Assembly: GCF_900602065.1 (NCBI RefSeq)
Contig: NZ_UWFN01000043.1
Span: forward strand, 95,958-159,957
Direction: 5' to 3'
DNA length: 64,000 bases
DNA from: Pseudomonas viridiflava
GTDB taxonomy: Bacteria > Pseudomonadota > Gammaproteobacteria > Pseudomonadales > Pseudomonadaceae
The translations under genes were made by a program, and so were the position numbers. The notes under the pieces are model-generated. The model made no database searches, had not been told where the DNA came from, and worked only from the letters and a program-made list of their open reading frames with translations. Positions 8,723 to 17,047 of this stretch are shown here, piece after piece (positions within the stretch are counted from its first letter, which is position 1; the number at the start of each line of letters is the position of its first letter).

Positions 8723-10291
8723 ATGATGAGCAATCCGCTATTGAGCGCCCTCGTTCCGCTAGTGGCCGACCTGAGCCGCGAGCTGCCTGATGAGGAGCGT
8801 TATCGGCGATTGCTCCACGCATTGCGGCAGTTGCTGCCTTGCGATGCGGTGGCCCTGCTCAAACTTGAAGGGGAGGTGCTGGTACCGCTGGCCGTAGAGG
8901 GGCTGAGCGTGGACACCCTTGGACGTCGCTTTCGGATCGATGAACATCCCCGGCTGAAAATACTTCTGGAAAACCCTGCACCCACGCGTTTCTCGATGGA
9001 CTGCGATTTGCCAGATCCTTATGACGGTCTGGTCGACGGCCATCAGGGGCATCTGGAGGTTCATGATTGTCTGGGGTGTCCGCTTTATTTTCAGGACAAG
9101 CCCTGGGGCTTGATTACCCTGGATTCGCTGGACCCGTCGAGCTTCAATCAGGTTGATCTGGATAATCTTGAGGCGTTTGCCGGACTGGCCGCCGCAACTG
9201 TGATGGCCAGTGAACGCATCAACCAGCTGGCACGGGGTTTCGAAGATCAACGCCAGTTGGCCGAAGTCTACAAGCGTGCTGCTGGCGGTCGCGGGCCGCG
9301 AGAGTTGATTGGGCAGAGCCCGGCTCACAAACGAATGATTCAGGAGATTCAGTTAGTCGGTAACAGCGCGCTATCGGTACTCATCACGGGAGAAACCGGG
9401 GTCGGTAAAGAACTGGTGGCCGAAGCCATTCACCTGAGTTCACCCCGCGCCCACAAGCCACTGATCAGCCTCAACTGTGCGGCACTCCCGGAAATGCTGG
9501 TGGAAAGTGAGCTGTTTGGCCACGTCAAAGGGGCTTTCTCAGGGGCAGTCAATGGGCGCTCCGGAAAATTTGAACTGGCCGACGGCGGAACCATTTTCCT
9601 TGATGAGGTGGGTGAGCTGCCTTTGCCGGTGCAGTCCAAGCTGCTGCGTGTCTTGCAAAGCGGTCAATTGCAACGTGTCGGTTCTGATCAGGAGCACCAG
9701 GTGGACGTACGGATCATTGCCGCCACCAATCGCGACCTTGCCGAAGAGGTTCGGTCCGGTCGCTTCCGTGCTGACCTGTACCACCGGCTGAGCGTTTATC
9801 CGCTGCTGGTTCCGCCGCTGCGCGAACGCGGCCGTGACGTATTACTGCTGGCGGGCTATTTCCTGGAAGAAAACCGTGCGCGCATGGGCCTGCGTAGCTT
9901 GCGCCTCAACAGTGAGGCGCAGAAATTATTGCTGGGGCACACGTGGCCAGGGAATGTTCGCGAGCTGGAACATCTGATCAGTCGCGCTGTGCTCAAGTCT
10001 CTGTCGTTGAGCGCCGAGCGCCCGCGTATTCTGACTGTCGAAGCGCAAGCACTAGGCCTGGAAGAAGAGACTGTTAGTGTGAGCACAAAACTACAAGAAA
10101 GACTGCACTTGCCTGCGGATTCAAATACGCAACCCGGGGTTTTATTGAAGACAGCCGTGGATGCCTATCAACAGCAGTTAATTGAGCAGGCATTACTTCG
10201 CCATCATGGTAAGTGGGCAGAAGTGGCGAGGGAGCTGGGCGTTGATCGCGCAAACTTGAGTCGGCTTGCCAAGCGCCTGGGTATTCGATAA
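8723..10291 (+). CDS. norR: NorR: nitric-oxide-responsive sigma54 activator
   Basis: A 522-residue bacterial enhancer-binding protein. Residues 1-170 are a GAF sensor domain closely following NorR: LGRRFRIDEHPRL (66-78) and DCDLPDPYDGL (93-103), the Arg/Asp-rich segments that hold the mono-iron NO sensor. Residues about 195-425 form the AAA+ domain with Walker A GETGVGKE (223-230), Walker B 'TIFLDEVGEL' and the sigma54 loop GAFSGA (270-275), where most family members have GAFTGA. A Fis-type helix-turn-helix ends the protein (about 498-522). NorR binds NO and activates NO-detoxifying genes, but none (norVW, hmp/fhp, norCB) is adjacent here. ATG 8723 and 8726 are both possible starts. Confidence 0.93.
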   Translation: MMSNPLLSALVPLVADLSRELPDEERYRRLLHALRQLLPCDAVALLKLEGEVLVPLAVEGLSVDTLGRRFRIDEHPRLKILLENPAPTRFSMDCDLPDPYDGLVDGHQGHLEVHDCLGCPLYFQDKPWGLITLDSLDPSSFNQVDLDNLEAFAGLAAATVMASERINQLARGFEDQRQLAEVYKRAAGGRGPRELIGQSPAHKRMIQEIQLVGNSALSVLITGETGVGKELVAEAIHLSSPRAHKPLISLNCAALPEMLVESELFGHVKGAFSGAVNGRSGKFELADGGTIFLDEVGELPLPVQSKLLRVLQSGQLQRVGSDQEHQVDVRIIAATNRDLAEEVRSGRFRADLYHRLSVYPLLVPPLRERGRDVLLLAGYFLEENRARMGLRSLRLNSEAQKLLLGHTWPGNVRELEHLISRAVLKSLSLSAERPRILTVEAQALGLEEETVSVSTKLQERLHLPADSNTQPGVLLKTAVDAYQQQLIEQALLRHHGKWAEVARELGVDRANLSRLAKRLGIR

Positions 10292-10449
10292 GCATCTTTT
10301 TTTCGTTAAATCAAGCGTATGAGGATATAAGGCAGCGTGCCACAGGGCGAAAGATTGCTTGGTCGCGATTTGTGAAAAAAGAGTGAATTTTTTGCAAAGC
10401 CGGGAGGTCATCTACTGCACTAAGCAAACCAAAAGGAGGCGCTGCCTGG

Positions 10450-10674
10450 ATGTCACAGTACAAACACTACAGAATCGATTATTTGTTAAACGGCGCGTTC
10501 AAGTCTTTCTACATCAGTGCAGAGCACATGGATAATTCCGAAGCATGGCATCATGCCAGTGTGGATGCAGGTATCGCCCGTATTCCAAAATATCGAACGG
10601 AAAAAGTCCCCCGCGTTTCCAAGCCTTACGCGGAACACTTCGGTATAACCAACGTAGAGTGGCTGCAAAGTTGA
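10450..10674 (+). CDS. DUF6555-type small Pseudomonas protein
   Basis: A 74-residue soluble protein preceded by a strong AAAAGGAGG ribosome site ten bases upstream of the ATG. The pattern 'YRIDYLLNGAFKSFYI', 'DNSEAWHHASVDAGIARIP' and 'KVSKPYAEHFGITNVEW' matches the small family found widely in Pseudomonas and catalogued as DUF6555. Its function is unknown. It lies 158 bases after norR on the same strand and is followed by a 9-bp GC hairpin, so it is probably its own short transcript. Whether it responds to NorR cannot be told. Confidence 0.8.
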   Translation: MSQYKHYRIDYLLNGAFKSFYISAEHMDNSEAWHHASVDAGIARIPKYRTEKVPRVSKPYAEHFGITNVEWLQS

Positions 10675-10681
10675 AGACATT

Positions 10682-10710
10682 GGCCGGCGGTGCCCCTGGG
10701 TCCGCCGGCC
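10682..10710 (+). terminator. GC-rich hairpin after the DUF6555 gene
   Basis: GGCCGGCGG and CCGCCGGCC form a perfect 9-bp stem around an 11-base loop, starting 8 bases after the stop at 10674. No long T run follows (TGTTGCG), so it is a weak candidate for an intrinsic terminator, or simply a stabilising 3' hairpin. Confidence 0.5.
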
Positions 10711-10743
10711 TGTTGCGCCTGCAACGGGGGCAACGTGCCGCGA

Positions 10744-10914
10744 TCAGTCGCGGGTTTTTACTCGCTGAAAATCACCTTTTTCTGGCAGCAACTCGGTTCC
10801 GGGTTCAAAGCCCGCATCTGGATCGTCTTCGTCGATCGCTGGGTCAGGTAATATTTCGGGACGCTGCACTTCCGTAATCGCGACTTCGGGGTTTTCCGGG
10901 CGGGAACCGGCCAT
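10744..10914 (-). CDS. Small acidic hypothetical protein
   Basis: A 56-residue, strongly acidic, proline-rich protein (MAGSRPENPEVAITE..., ending KGDFQRVKTRD) with no membrane segment or known motif. It is probably largely disordered. ATG 10914 is chosen because AGGAGG lies six bases upstream; the frame continues further upstream without a ribosome site. Not assigned to a family. It is convergent with the DUF6555 gene and 107 bases beyond the end of the MFS gene. Confidence 0.65.
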   Translation of the reverse strand: MAGSRPENPEVAITEVQRPEILPDPAIDEDDPDAGFEPGTELLPEKGDFQRVKTRD

Positions 10915-11021
10915 GGCATGCCTCCTCTTTGTTAGTTGGCCAGGCATATTTCTATTGAAGCAGCCTGGCACGATGTGTTCGGGTGAGGCGATGATCGGAC
11001 TTGCAACGGCGCAGTTATATA

Positions 11022-12461
11022 TCAGCGGTGCGCAATATTCTCCAGCGCCAGATTACGGGTTCGTGGCCCGAACCTACCGATCGTAATGATCACGATCAAC
11101 ATGCTGCTGACAATAAATGCCAGGACGCCCGGAGTACCGAAGTGATCAAGGAAGAAGCCGATCAACAGGCTGCTGAACACCGTCGACAAGCGACTGAATG
11201 AATAGCAGAACCCCACTGCGCGGGCGCGGATATTGGTTGGGAACAACTCGCCCTGATAGGAGTGGTAGCTGAAGCTGAGCCATGCATTGCAGAAGGTGAT
11301 CATTACGCCGCAGAACACCAGACCTGTTGCCGAAGACTGGAAAGCGAAGAGGGTGCCGAAGATCATCGAGCCCAGCGCTGATCCGACGATCTGCCATTTG
11401 TTCTCGAAGCGGTTGGCAAACTTCACGAACAATAAAGGGCCCAGTGGGTAGGCGAGGGTGATGATAAACGCGTAACCCAGGCTATGGGTGACGCTGACAC
11501 CCTGGCCGGACAGCAATGCTGGAAGCCAGTTGCCAAAGCCGAAAAAGCCGATCGCCTGGAACACATGGAACACGATCAGCATCAATGCCCGGCGGCGGTA
11601 AGGCGGTTGCCAGATATCAGCGAAACGCCCTTTGCCCGATACCGCGACAACTTCCGGTTCGGGGGCGTCCAGTGGTTTGCCATGATCGCGCTGACAGCGT
11701 GCTTCGATGTCATCCATGATGCGTTCGGCTTCCTCGTAACGCCCATGTTGAGCGAGCCAGCGCGGCGATTCGGGCAGGCGTGAACGCAGCCACCAGATGA
11801 ACAGCGCGAACACTGCGCTGGCCAATACCACCCAGCGCCAGCCGGAAATACCGAAGGGTGCTTGTGGCACCAGCCACCATGACATCAGCGCAACGGCGGG
11901 CACCGACAGGAACTGAATAAAGAAGGCAAAAGCGAAAGCCGAGCTGCGCATGCGCTTGGGCACCAACTCCGCCAGATAAGCATCAATGGTCACCAGTTCT
12001 ATGCCCAGACCGATCCCCACCAGAAAACGCATGCAGATAATGCCCAGCGCATCAGTCTGAATGCCCATCAATACTGTGGCGATCGTGTACCAGATCAACG
12101 CGAAGGTGAAAATCGCTCTTCGGCCGAACCGGTCGGCAATCGGGCTGAGCAGGCTGGCACCCAGAAAAAGGCCGAGAAAGGTCGCCGAGGCAAAGGCAGC
12201 CTGATCGGAAAAACCGAACACGCCCTGGGCACCTGTCGCAAAGATGCCATCGCGCAGCAGGCCGGGGCTGATGTACGCGGTTTGGAACAGATCATAAAGC
12301 TCGAAAAAACCACCGATAGAGAGCAGGGCTACCAGTTTCCAGACTGTGGCAACGGCGGGCAGGCGATCAATTCGCGCAGAAATATGAGCAGCGCGGACCG
12401 GATCGGATCCGTCGACGGCGATCTCGTCCGCCGGACTGCTGGCGGTAGAAGGGGTGGACAT
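11022..12461 (-). CDS. MFS transporter, metabolite:H+ symporter type
   Basis: A 479-residue inner-membrane transporter with 12 hydrophobic segments. It has the family loop between helices 2 and 3 (ADRFGRRAIF), the acidic first helix (GGFFELYDLFQTAYISPGL), and the loop after helix 6 'LPESPRWLAQHGRYEEAERIM' shared by the sugar/aromatic-acid branch of the superfamily. The substrate cannot be deduced. Start: ATG 12461 with a weak GGAAG is preferred over the in-frame ATG at 12491, which has no ribosome site. It is transcribed alone, divergently from the Nramp gene across a REP element. Confidence 0.85.
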   Translation of the reverse strand: MSTPSTASSPADEIAVDGSDPVRAAHISARIDRLPAVATVWKLVALLSIGGFFELYDLFQTAYISPGLLRDGIFATGAQGVFGFSDQAAFASATFLGLFLGASLLSPIADRFGRRAIFTFALIWYTIATVLMGIQTDALGIICMRFLVGIGLGIELVTIDAYLAELVPKRMRSSAFAFAFFIQFLSVPAVALMSWWLVPQAPFGISGWRWVVLASAVFALFIWWLRSRLPESPRWLAQHGRYEEAERIMDDIEARCQRDHGKPLDAPEPEVVAVSGKGRFADIWQPPYRRRALMLIVFHVFQAIGFFGFGNWLPALLSGQGVSVTHSLGYAFIITLAYPLGPLLFVKFANRFENKWQIVGSALGSMIFGTLFAFQSSATGLVFCGVMITFCNAWLSFSYHSYQGELFPTNIRARAVGFCYSFSRLSTVFSSLLIGFFLDHFGTPGVLAFIVSSMLIVIITIGRFGPRTRNLALENIAHR

Positions 12462-12619
12462 ACGCAGGCTTCCATTATTTTTTGATGGCATATGGTAGCG
12501 CTTTTACAATTGGTAATAATTGTTAAGCTTAAATGTTGTTAGCCTTTTTTGGTTTTTTATTGCTTGAAAATTGTCTTTGTTAGCGTTACCTGCTGAATAA
12601 ACCGAGTCTTTCGCATATC

Positions 12620-12695
12620 CCTGTAGGACCTGCCGAAGGCTGCGATTCGGTTCCTCTGCTGCACCGCGACCGCAGCCTTCGGCAGCTCCTACAGG
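12620..12695. repeat. REP inverted repeat (CTGCCGAAGGCTGCGA core)
   Basis: Arms CCTGTAGGACCTGCCGAAGG... and ...CCTTCGGCAGCTCCTACAGG form a long hairpin with one internal mismatch. The loop (GATTCGGTTCCTCTGCTGCACCGCGA) is close to the loop of the element at 17902. It lies between the divergent MFS and mntH genes, 107 bases before the preferred mntH start. The AT-rich stretch 12480-12600 next to it is the likely MFS promoter region. Confidence 0.88.
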
Positions 12696-12801
12696 AAATG
12701 TGGAAGACGTGGGACCGATTGGAGGGTTGCTATTCGACTGTATCAAGATGTGTATTGAGTCTTTAAGATTGGCCTTCCGCTCAGCTGCTCATCTGGTTCC
12801 T

Positions 12802-14121
12802 GTGAAGTTCAAATTACCCACCACTGCCACTGCTCCGTTTTGCCCCTCGGCTGTTACCGACAGCGTTGCCATTCCGGCCAATGCCTCGCTGGCGCGCAAG
12901 ATGTTGTTGTTCGTCGGCCCGGGCTTGCTGGTTTCCATTGGGTATATGGATCCCGGTAACTGGGCCACCGCCATCGAAGCTGGCTCGCGCTTTGGCTATG
13001 CGCTGCTGTTCGTCGTGGTGCTCGCCAGTTTGTCCGGTATGGTCCTGCAAAACCTGTGTTCACGTCTGGGAATCGCCACCGGGCGCGACCTGGCGCAATT
13101 GTCTGCATCGCGTTACAGCCCCGGTGTCGCCAAAGGACAGTGGCTGCTGGCGGAATTGTCGATTCTCGCCACCGATCTGGCTGAGGTGCTGGGCGCGGCC
13201 CTGGCATTTCATCTGCTGTTGGGCGTTTCCATTACGACCGGCGTGGTGCTGACAGCATTCGACACGTTGATCGTGCTGGCCTTGCAAGGCGCCAACTTTC
13301 GCCGTCTCGAAGCAATCGTGCTGGGGTTGATCGCCACGATTGGCGCCTGCTTCACGGTGGAACTGATATTGATAAAACCGTTCTGGCCGGACGTTGCGGC
13401 GGGCCTGAAGCCCAGTTGGGACGTACTGAGCAGTCAGGAGCCGCTGTACCTCGCCATTGGCATTCTCGGTGCGACGGTGATGCCGCATAACCTGTATCTG
13501 CACTCGTCGGTGGTGCAGACCCGGGTCAATGGCAGTGATCTCGCCAGTAAAGCCAGTGCGATCAAGTTTGCTCGTCTGGACACCATCGCCTCGTTGAGCC
13601 TGGCACTGTTGATCAACGCCGCGATCCTGATCCTCGCCGCAGCCGCATTCCACAAGAGCGGGCATACCGATGTGGTGGAAATTCAGGACGCCTACCACCT
13701 GCTTGATCCGTTGGTGGGCGGAGCGGTCGCCAGCGTCTTGTTCGGCATCGCATTGCTGGCGGCTGGGCAGAGTTCGACGTTCACCGGGACCATCGCCGGG
13801 CAAGTCGTGCTTGAAGGCTTTTTGCAGGCGAAAATTCCCTGCTGGCAGCGACGCTTGATCACTCGGGCACTGGCCTTGATTCCAGCGTTGATCGGCGTGA
13901 TCTGGTTGGGCGACGGTGCGGTGGGCAAGATGCTGGTCCTCAGCCAGGTGGTGCTCAGCCTGCAGTTACCGTTTGCCTTATGGCCCTTGATCCGTTTCAC
14001 CAGCGACCGGCAATTGATGGGGCCGTTCGTCAACACTCGTCTGGTGAAAATAGCCGCGTGGGGGCTGTTCGGGTTGATCTCGGTGGCCAACCTGACGTTG
14101 ATGTGGTTCTGGGTGAGTTGA
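12802..14121 (+). CDS. mntH: Nramp-family divalent metal (Mn2+) transporter MntH
   Basis: About 439 residues with 11 membrane segments. The metal-binding motif of helix 1 is present (SIGYMDPGNWAT) and so is that of helix 6 (VMPHNLYLHSS); both are diagnostic for Nramp proton-coupled Mn2+/Fe2+ importers. The reading frame is open from 12700 (GTG, directly after the REP). GTG 12802 gives an N-terminus (KFKLPTTATAPFCPS) of the length and type seen in Pseudomonas MntH, so it is preferred, but no clear ribosome site was found for either. The gene stands alone between two MFS genes. No Fur or MntR box was identified with confidence. Confidence 0.88.
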   Translation: MKFKLPTTATAPFCPSAVTDSVAIPANASLARKMLLFVGPGLLVSIGYMDPGNWATAIEAGSRFGYALLFVVVLASLSGMVLQNLCSRLGIATGRDLAQLSASRYSPGVAKGQWLLAELSILATDLAEVLGAALAFHLLLGVSITTGVVLTAFDTLIVLALQGANFRRLEAIVLGLIATIGACFTVELILIKPFWPDVAAGLKPSWDVLSSQEPLYLAIGILGATVMPHNLYLHSSVVQTRVNGSDLASKASAIKFARLDTIASLSLALLINAAILILAAAAFHKSGHTDVVEIQDAYHLLDPLVGGAVASVLFGIALLAAGQSSTFTGTIAGQVVLEGFLQAKIPCWQRRLITRALALIPALIGVIWLGDGAVGKMLVLSQVVLSLQLPFALWPLIRFTSDRQLMGPFVNTRLVKIAAWGLFGLISVANLTLMWFWVS

Positions 14122-14185
14122 AAGCTATTGGGTCGAACTGCCTGGCTCAGAAAAGTGTCTGTTGGCTTAGACGTATGGACGTGGG

Positions 14186-14265
14186 ATCGGCTTTAGCCGG
14201 GAAGAGGCCGGTGTAGTCACTACATGTGTGTCGTCTGACAGGCAGCTTTCCCGGCTAAGGCCGGT
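14186..14265. repeat. Inverted repeat of the TTTAGCCGGGAA type
   Basis: ATCGGCTTTAGCCGGGAA (14186-14203) faces TTCCCGGCTAAGGCCGGT (14248-14265), an imperfect long hairpin between mntH and the following MFS gene. The sequence differs from the REP cores elsewhere in the window but has the same layout. Related half-elements (GGCTTCCCGGATAAATCCG) occur again near 59168. It could also stop transcription from mntH, though there is no T run. Confidence 0.75.
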
Positions 14266-14285
14266 CCAAACAGGACTGCATAACC

Positions 14286-15734
14286 TTGAAGACTCCACCT
14301 GATTCCGGCCAGATTTTCGAAACCGATCTCCCCGCGCGTCTTGATCGCCTGCCTTGGGGGCGTTTTCACACGCTGCTGGTGTTCGCCCTCGGAATCACCT
14401 GGTTGCTCGATGGCCTGGAAGTCACCTTGGCAGGTTCGGTATCGGGTGCCTTGAAAAGCAGCCCGGCGCTGCAAATGTCCAACAGCGATATCGGTCTGGC
14501 AGGCGCGGTCTATATCGCCGGTGCAGTTCTGGGGGCTTTGCTGTTTGGCTGGCTGACGGACCGCCTTGGGCGTCGCAAGCTGTTCTTCATCACCTTGCTG
14601 CTGTACGTCGGCGCTACCGCAGCGACAGCGTTTTCCTTCAGCCTGGGTAGTTTCCTGCTGTTCCGTTTTCTGACGGGAATGGGCATCGGCGGCGAATACA
14701 CTGCGATCAATTCGACGATTCAGGAATTCACACCGGCGCGCTATCGGGGCTGGGTCGATCTGACCATCAACGGCACGTTCTGGCTGGGAGCCGCCCTGGG
14801 CGCTGGTGGTTCGATCGTGTTGCTTGATCCCGCCTGGATAGGTGGCGATCTGGGTTGGCGGCTGTGTTTCGCGATTGGCGCGGCGTTGGGGCTGTTGATT
14901 CTGTTCATGCGTCTATGGCTGCCGGAAAGCCCGCGCTGGTTGCTGATTCACGGCCAGGCGGCGGAGGCCACACGGATTGTCGAGCAGATCGAAAACCGGC
15001 TTCGCGATCAAGGCCATGAACTTCCGCCACTGACCGGTAAACCGTTGCGGCTGCACGCACGGGATCACACGCCAATCAGGGAAATTTTTCACACCCTGTT
15101 TATCAGCTTTCGCCAGCGGGCACTGGTGGGTATGACGCTGCTCACCGCCCAGGCGTTTTTCTACAACGCGATCTTTTTCACCTACGCATTAGTGCTGACT
15201 GATTTTTATAACGTGCCCGCTGATCAGGTCGGCTGGTACGTTCTGCCGCTGGCACTGGGTAATTTCTGCGGCCCGTTGTTGCTCGGGCGACTGTTTGATG
15301 TCGTTGGCCGCAGAGTGATGATCAGCCTGACTTACGCAGTGTCAGGCGTATTGCTCGCCATCAGCGGGTACCTGTTTCAGCAAGGCATGCTCGATGTGAC
15401 ACAACAAGCCGTGGCCTGGATGGTGATTTTCTTCTTCGCCTCGGCGGCTGCCAGCTCGGCGTATCTGACCGTGGCGGAAACCTTCCCGCTGGAGATTCGC
15501 GCGCTGGCGATTGCCGTTTTTTACGCGTTTGGTACCGGCCTTGGGGGCATTATCGGTCCGACGCTGTTCGGTGAGCTGATTCAGACTCAAGACCGCAGCA
15601 ATGTGTTGATCGGTTACTTGATTGGCGCGGCCTTGATGCTGATAGCCGCAGTGGTGCAGGCCGTCTGGGGCGTTGCATCGGAACGCAAATCGCTGGAGGA
15701 GGTCGCCAGGCCGCTGTCCCAGGCTCGGGATTGA
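14286..15734 (+). CDS. MFS transporter (sugar/organic acid:H+ symporter type)
   Basis: A 482-residue inner-membrane protein with 12 predicted helices. Features are 'TWLLDGLEVTLAG' in helix 1, the signature loop TDRLGRRKLFF between helices 2 and 3, 'RFLTGMGIGGEYTAINSTIQE' in helix 4, and 'LPESPRWLLIHG' after helix 6. These place it in the sugar-porter/metabolite:H+ group; the substrate is not visible. The first codon of the frame is TTG (14286). No ATG lies close by, and the N-terminal KTPPDSGQIFETDLPARLDRLPWGRFH is typical of the group, so TTG is plausible. It is probably monocistronic. Confidence 0.85.
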   Translation: MKTPPDSGQIFETDLPARLDRLPWGRFHTLLVFALGITWLLDGLEVTLAGSVSGALKSSPALQMSNSDIGLAGAVYIAGAVLGALLFGWLTDRLGRRKLFFITLLLYVGATAATAFSFSLGSFLLFRFLTGMGIGGEYTAINSTIQEFTPARYRGWVDLTINGTFWLGAALGAGGSIVLLDPAWIGGDLGWRLCFAIGAALGLLILFMRLWLPESPRWLLIHGQAAEATRIVEQIENRLRDQGHELPPLTGKPLRLHARDHTPIREIFHTLFISFRQRALVGMTLLTAQAFFYNAIFFTYALVLTDFYNVPADQVGWYVLPLALGNFCGPLLLGRLFDVVGRRVMISLTYAVSGVLLAISGYLFQQGMLDVTQQAVAWMVIFFFASAAASSAYLTVAETFPLEIRALAIAVFYAFGTGLGGIIGPTLFGELIQTQDRSNVLIGYLIGAALMLIAAVVQAVWGVASERKSLEEVARPLSQARD

Positions 15735-15944
15735 TCAGCAGTCGATGCTTTGCGCCACCGTGCGCAAGTCGTCGACGGAGGCTTGCAACTTGTCGATCTG
15801 CGCAATGACGTCCGCGACATCCAGTGGGCGCACGGAGTGCTGCAGATAGATCAGGTGCCCTGAGAGGTTCAGCGAGACAGTCTCAAGGTCATCGGCAGTG
15901 CGCTGCAGATCACCCTGGATATTCTTCAGATGTTCGATGTTCAA
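15735..15944 (-). CDS. Small coiled-coil hypothetical protein
   Basis: A 69-residue soluble protein, alpha-helical, with heptad-like leucine spacing (IEHLKNIQGDLQRTADDLE; IAQIDKLQASVDDLRTV). The start would be TTG 15944, which has GGAG eight bases upstream. It ends one base after the convergent MFS gene stop. Not assigned to a family; the helical pattern suggests self-association, nothing more. Confidence 0.6.
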   Translation of the reverse strand: MNIEHLKNIQGDLQRTADDLETVSLNLSGHLIYLQHSVRPLDVADVIAQIDKLQASVDDLRTVAQSIDC

Positions 15945-16064
15945 ACTTGCAACTCCGGAAGTCAGGGGCCAGTGGCATTGACGTCCAGGTCAAGGTGAAC
16001 CATCGGTATTCGGTGATGGCTATTTGATATTTTGCGTAAAAAATCTGCGTTTGTCGCGTATTTT

Positions 16065-16265
16065 TTATTCGTCTTCCGGATCTGACTCGGAATAGGAGTC
16101 CAGCAGGGCAGCCAGCGCCAGGGTGCGTTGCAAACCGGTGGTGGTTTGCATGATCTCAGCAACGGCTTCAATGGCCGCCGCTTTGGCTGCTTCCCGCTCT
16201 GCCTCTGTATTATTCGGCGTCGCGTCCTGAGCCGCGGCGATGATCGATTCTTCAAAACTGTTCAT
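16065..16265 (-). CDS. Small alpha-helical hypothetical protein
   Basis: A 66-residue protein rich in Ala and Glu (MNSFEESIIAAAQDATPNNT..., then AEREAAKAAAIEAVAEI), ending in an acidic tail SESDPEDE. No membrane segment or known motif. ATG 16265 is preferred over the longer frame start at 16334 because the protein looks compact from here, although the ribosome site is weak. It shares an intergenic stretch of about 190 bases with the divergent LysE gene. Confidence 0.55.
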   Translation of the reverse strand: MNSFEESIIAAAQDATPNNTEAEREAAKAAAIEAVAEIMQTTTGLQRTLALAALLDSYSESDPEDE

Positions 16266-16456
16266 GGGTTGCGCTCTGCAAATGAAGGCATCTGACGGCT
16301 GGCTTGTATGAGCCGCCTGTCCAATGCGAGCCATTCTGCCTGATTCCTGTCGCCAGAGTCAGTGGGCGCTGCGCAGTGGGTGATTTTATTCAATACGCCG
16401 TCAGGTCTGATCCCTACTTTGATCACGTCATTTCAGATCAGGTTAAAGGTATCCAG

Positions 16457-17044
16457 ATGAGTGTGTTGTTATCCATGGCAGCCTTTGCGCTGGCCTCTTC
16501 AATTACCCCGGGCCCGGTCAACGTCGTCGCGTTGAGTTCCGGTGCTCGCTACGGTCTTGGTTCGGCGCTGCTGCACGTCACCGGGGCGACGCTGGGCTTC
16601 ACGCTGCTGTTGCTCCTGATCGGCTTCGGCCTGCATGAAACCCTGATGCATCTGCCGTTTCTGACTCTGGCAATCAAGTGGGCCGGGGTCGCCTTTCTGT
16701 TGTACATGGCCTGGAAGCTTGCTTTGGACGACGGCAGGCTGGACGTTGAGCGCGAAGGTGACAAGCCTTCGATGCTGGTGGGGGCGGTCATGCAGTGGCT
16801 CAACCCCAAGGCCTGGCTGGCGTGCATCGCTGGAATGGGAGCCTTTGTCGCCAGTGGCGAGACTCGCCTGATCTGGCAGTTCGCGGCGATCTATTTCGTG
16901 ATCTGCTATTTGTCACTGGCGTGCTGGGCGTTCGCGGGAACCTTCTTGCGCCATTACCTGAAAAGCGCACTGGGGATTCGCGTCTTCAACCGCAGCATGG
17001 CGCTGCTTCTTGTGGGGTGCGCCGTCTATCTGTTGGCGTACTAG
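16457..17044 (+). CDS. LysE/RhtB-family amino acid exporter
   Basis: A 195-residue membrane protein with six hydrophobic segments. The N-terminal 'ASSITPGPVNVVALSSGARYGLG' is the hallmark of LysE/RhtB exporters, and 'QWLNPKAWLACI' is the conserved mid-protein NPK motif. Family members export amino acids or their analogues by proton exchange. ATG 16457 follows AAAGGT at a suitable distance, and the longer upstream frame lacks hydrophobic sequence. It ends 3 bases before the convergent AraC regulator, which could sense a related compound. Confidence 0.88.
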   Translation: MSVLLSMAAFALASSITPGPVNVVALSSGARYGLGSALLHVTGATLGFTLLLLLIGFGLHETLMHLPFLTLAIKWAGVAFLLYMAWKLALDDGRLDVEREGDKPSMLVGAVMQWLNPKAWLACIAGMGAFVASGETRLIWQFAAIYFVICYLSLACWAFAGTFLRHYLKSALGIRVFNRSMALLLVGCAVYLLAY

Positions 17045-17047
17045 CCA

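Noticed and set aside
10545..10877. A 110-codon plus-strand frame overlapping the DUF6555 gene and the small acidic gene.
   Set aside because: It overlaps two better-supported genes with strong ribosome sites and runs through the hairpin at 10682.
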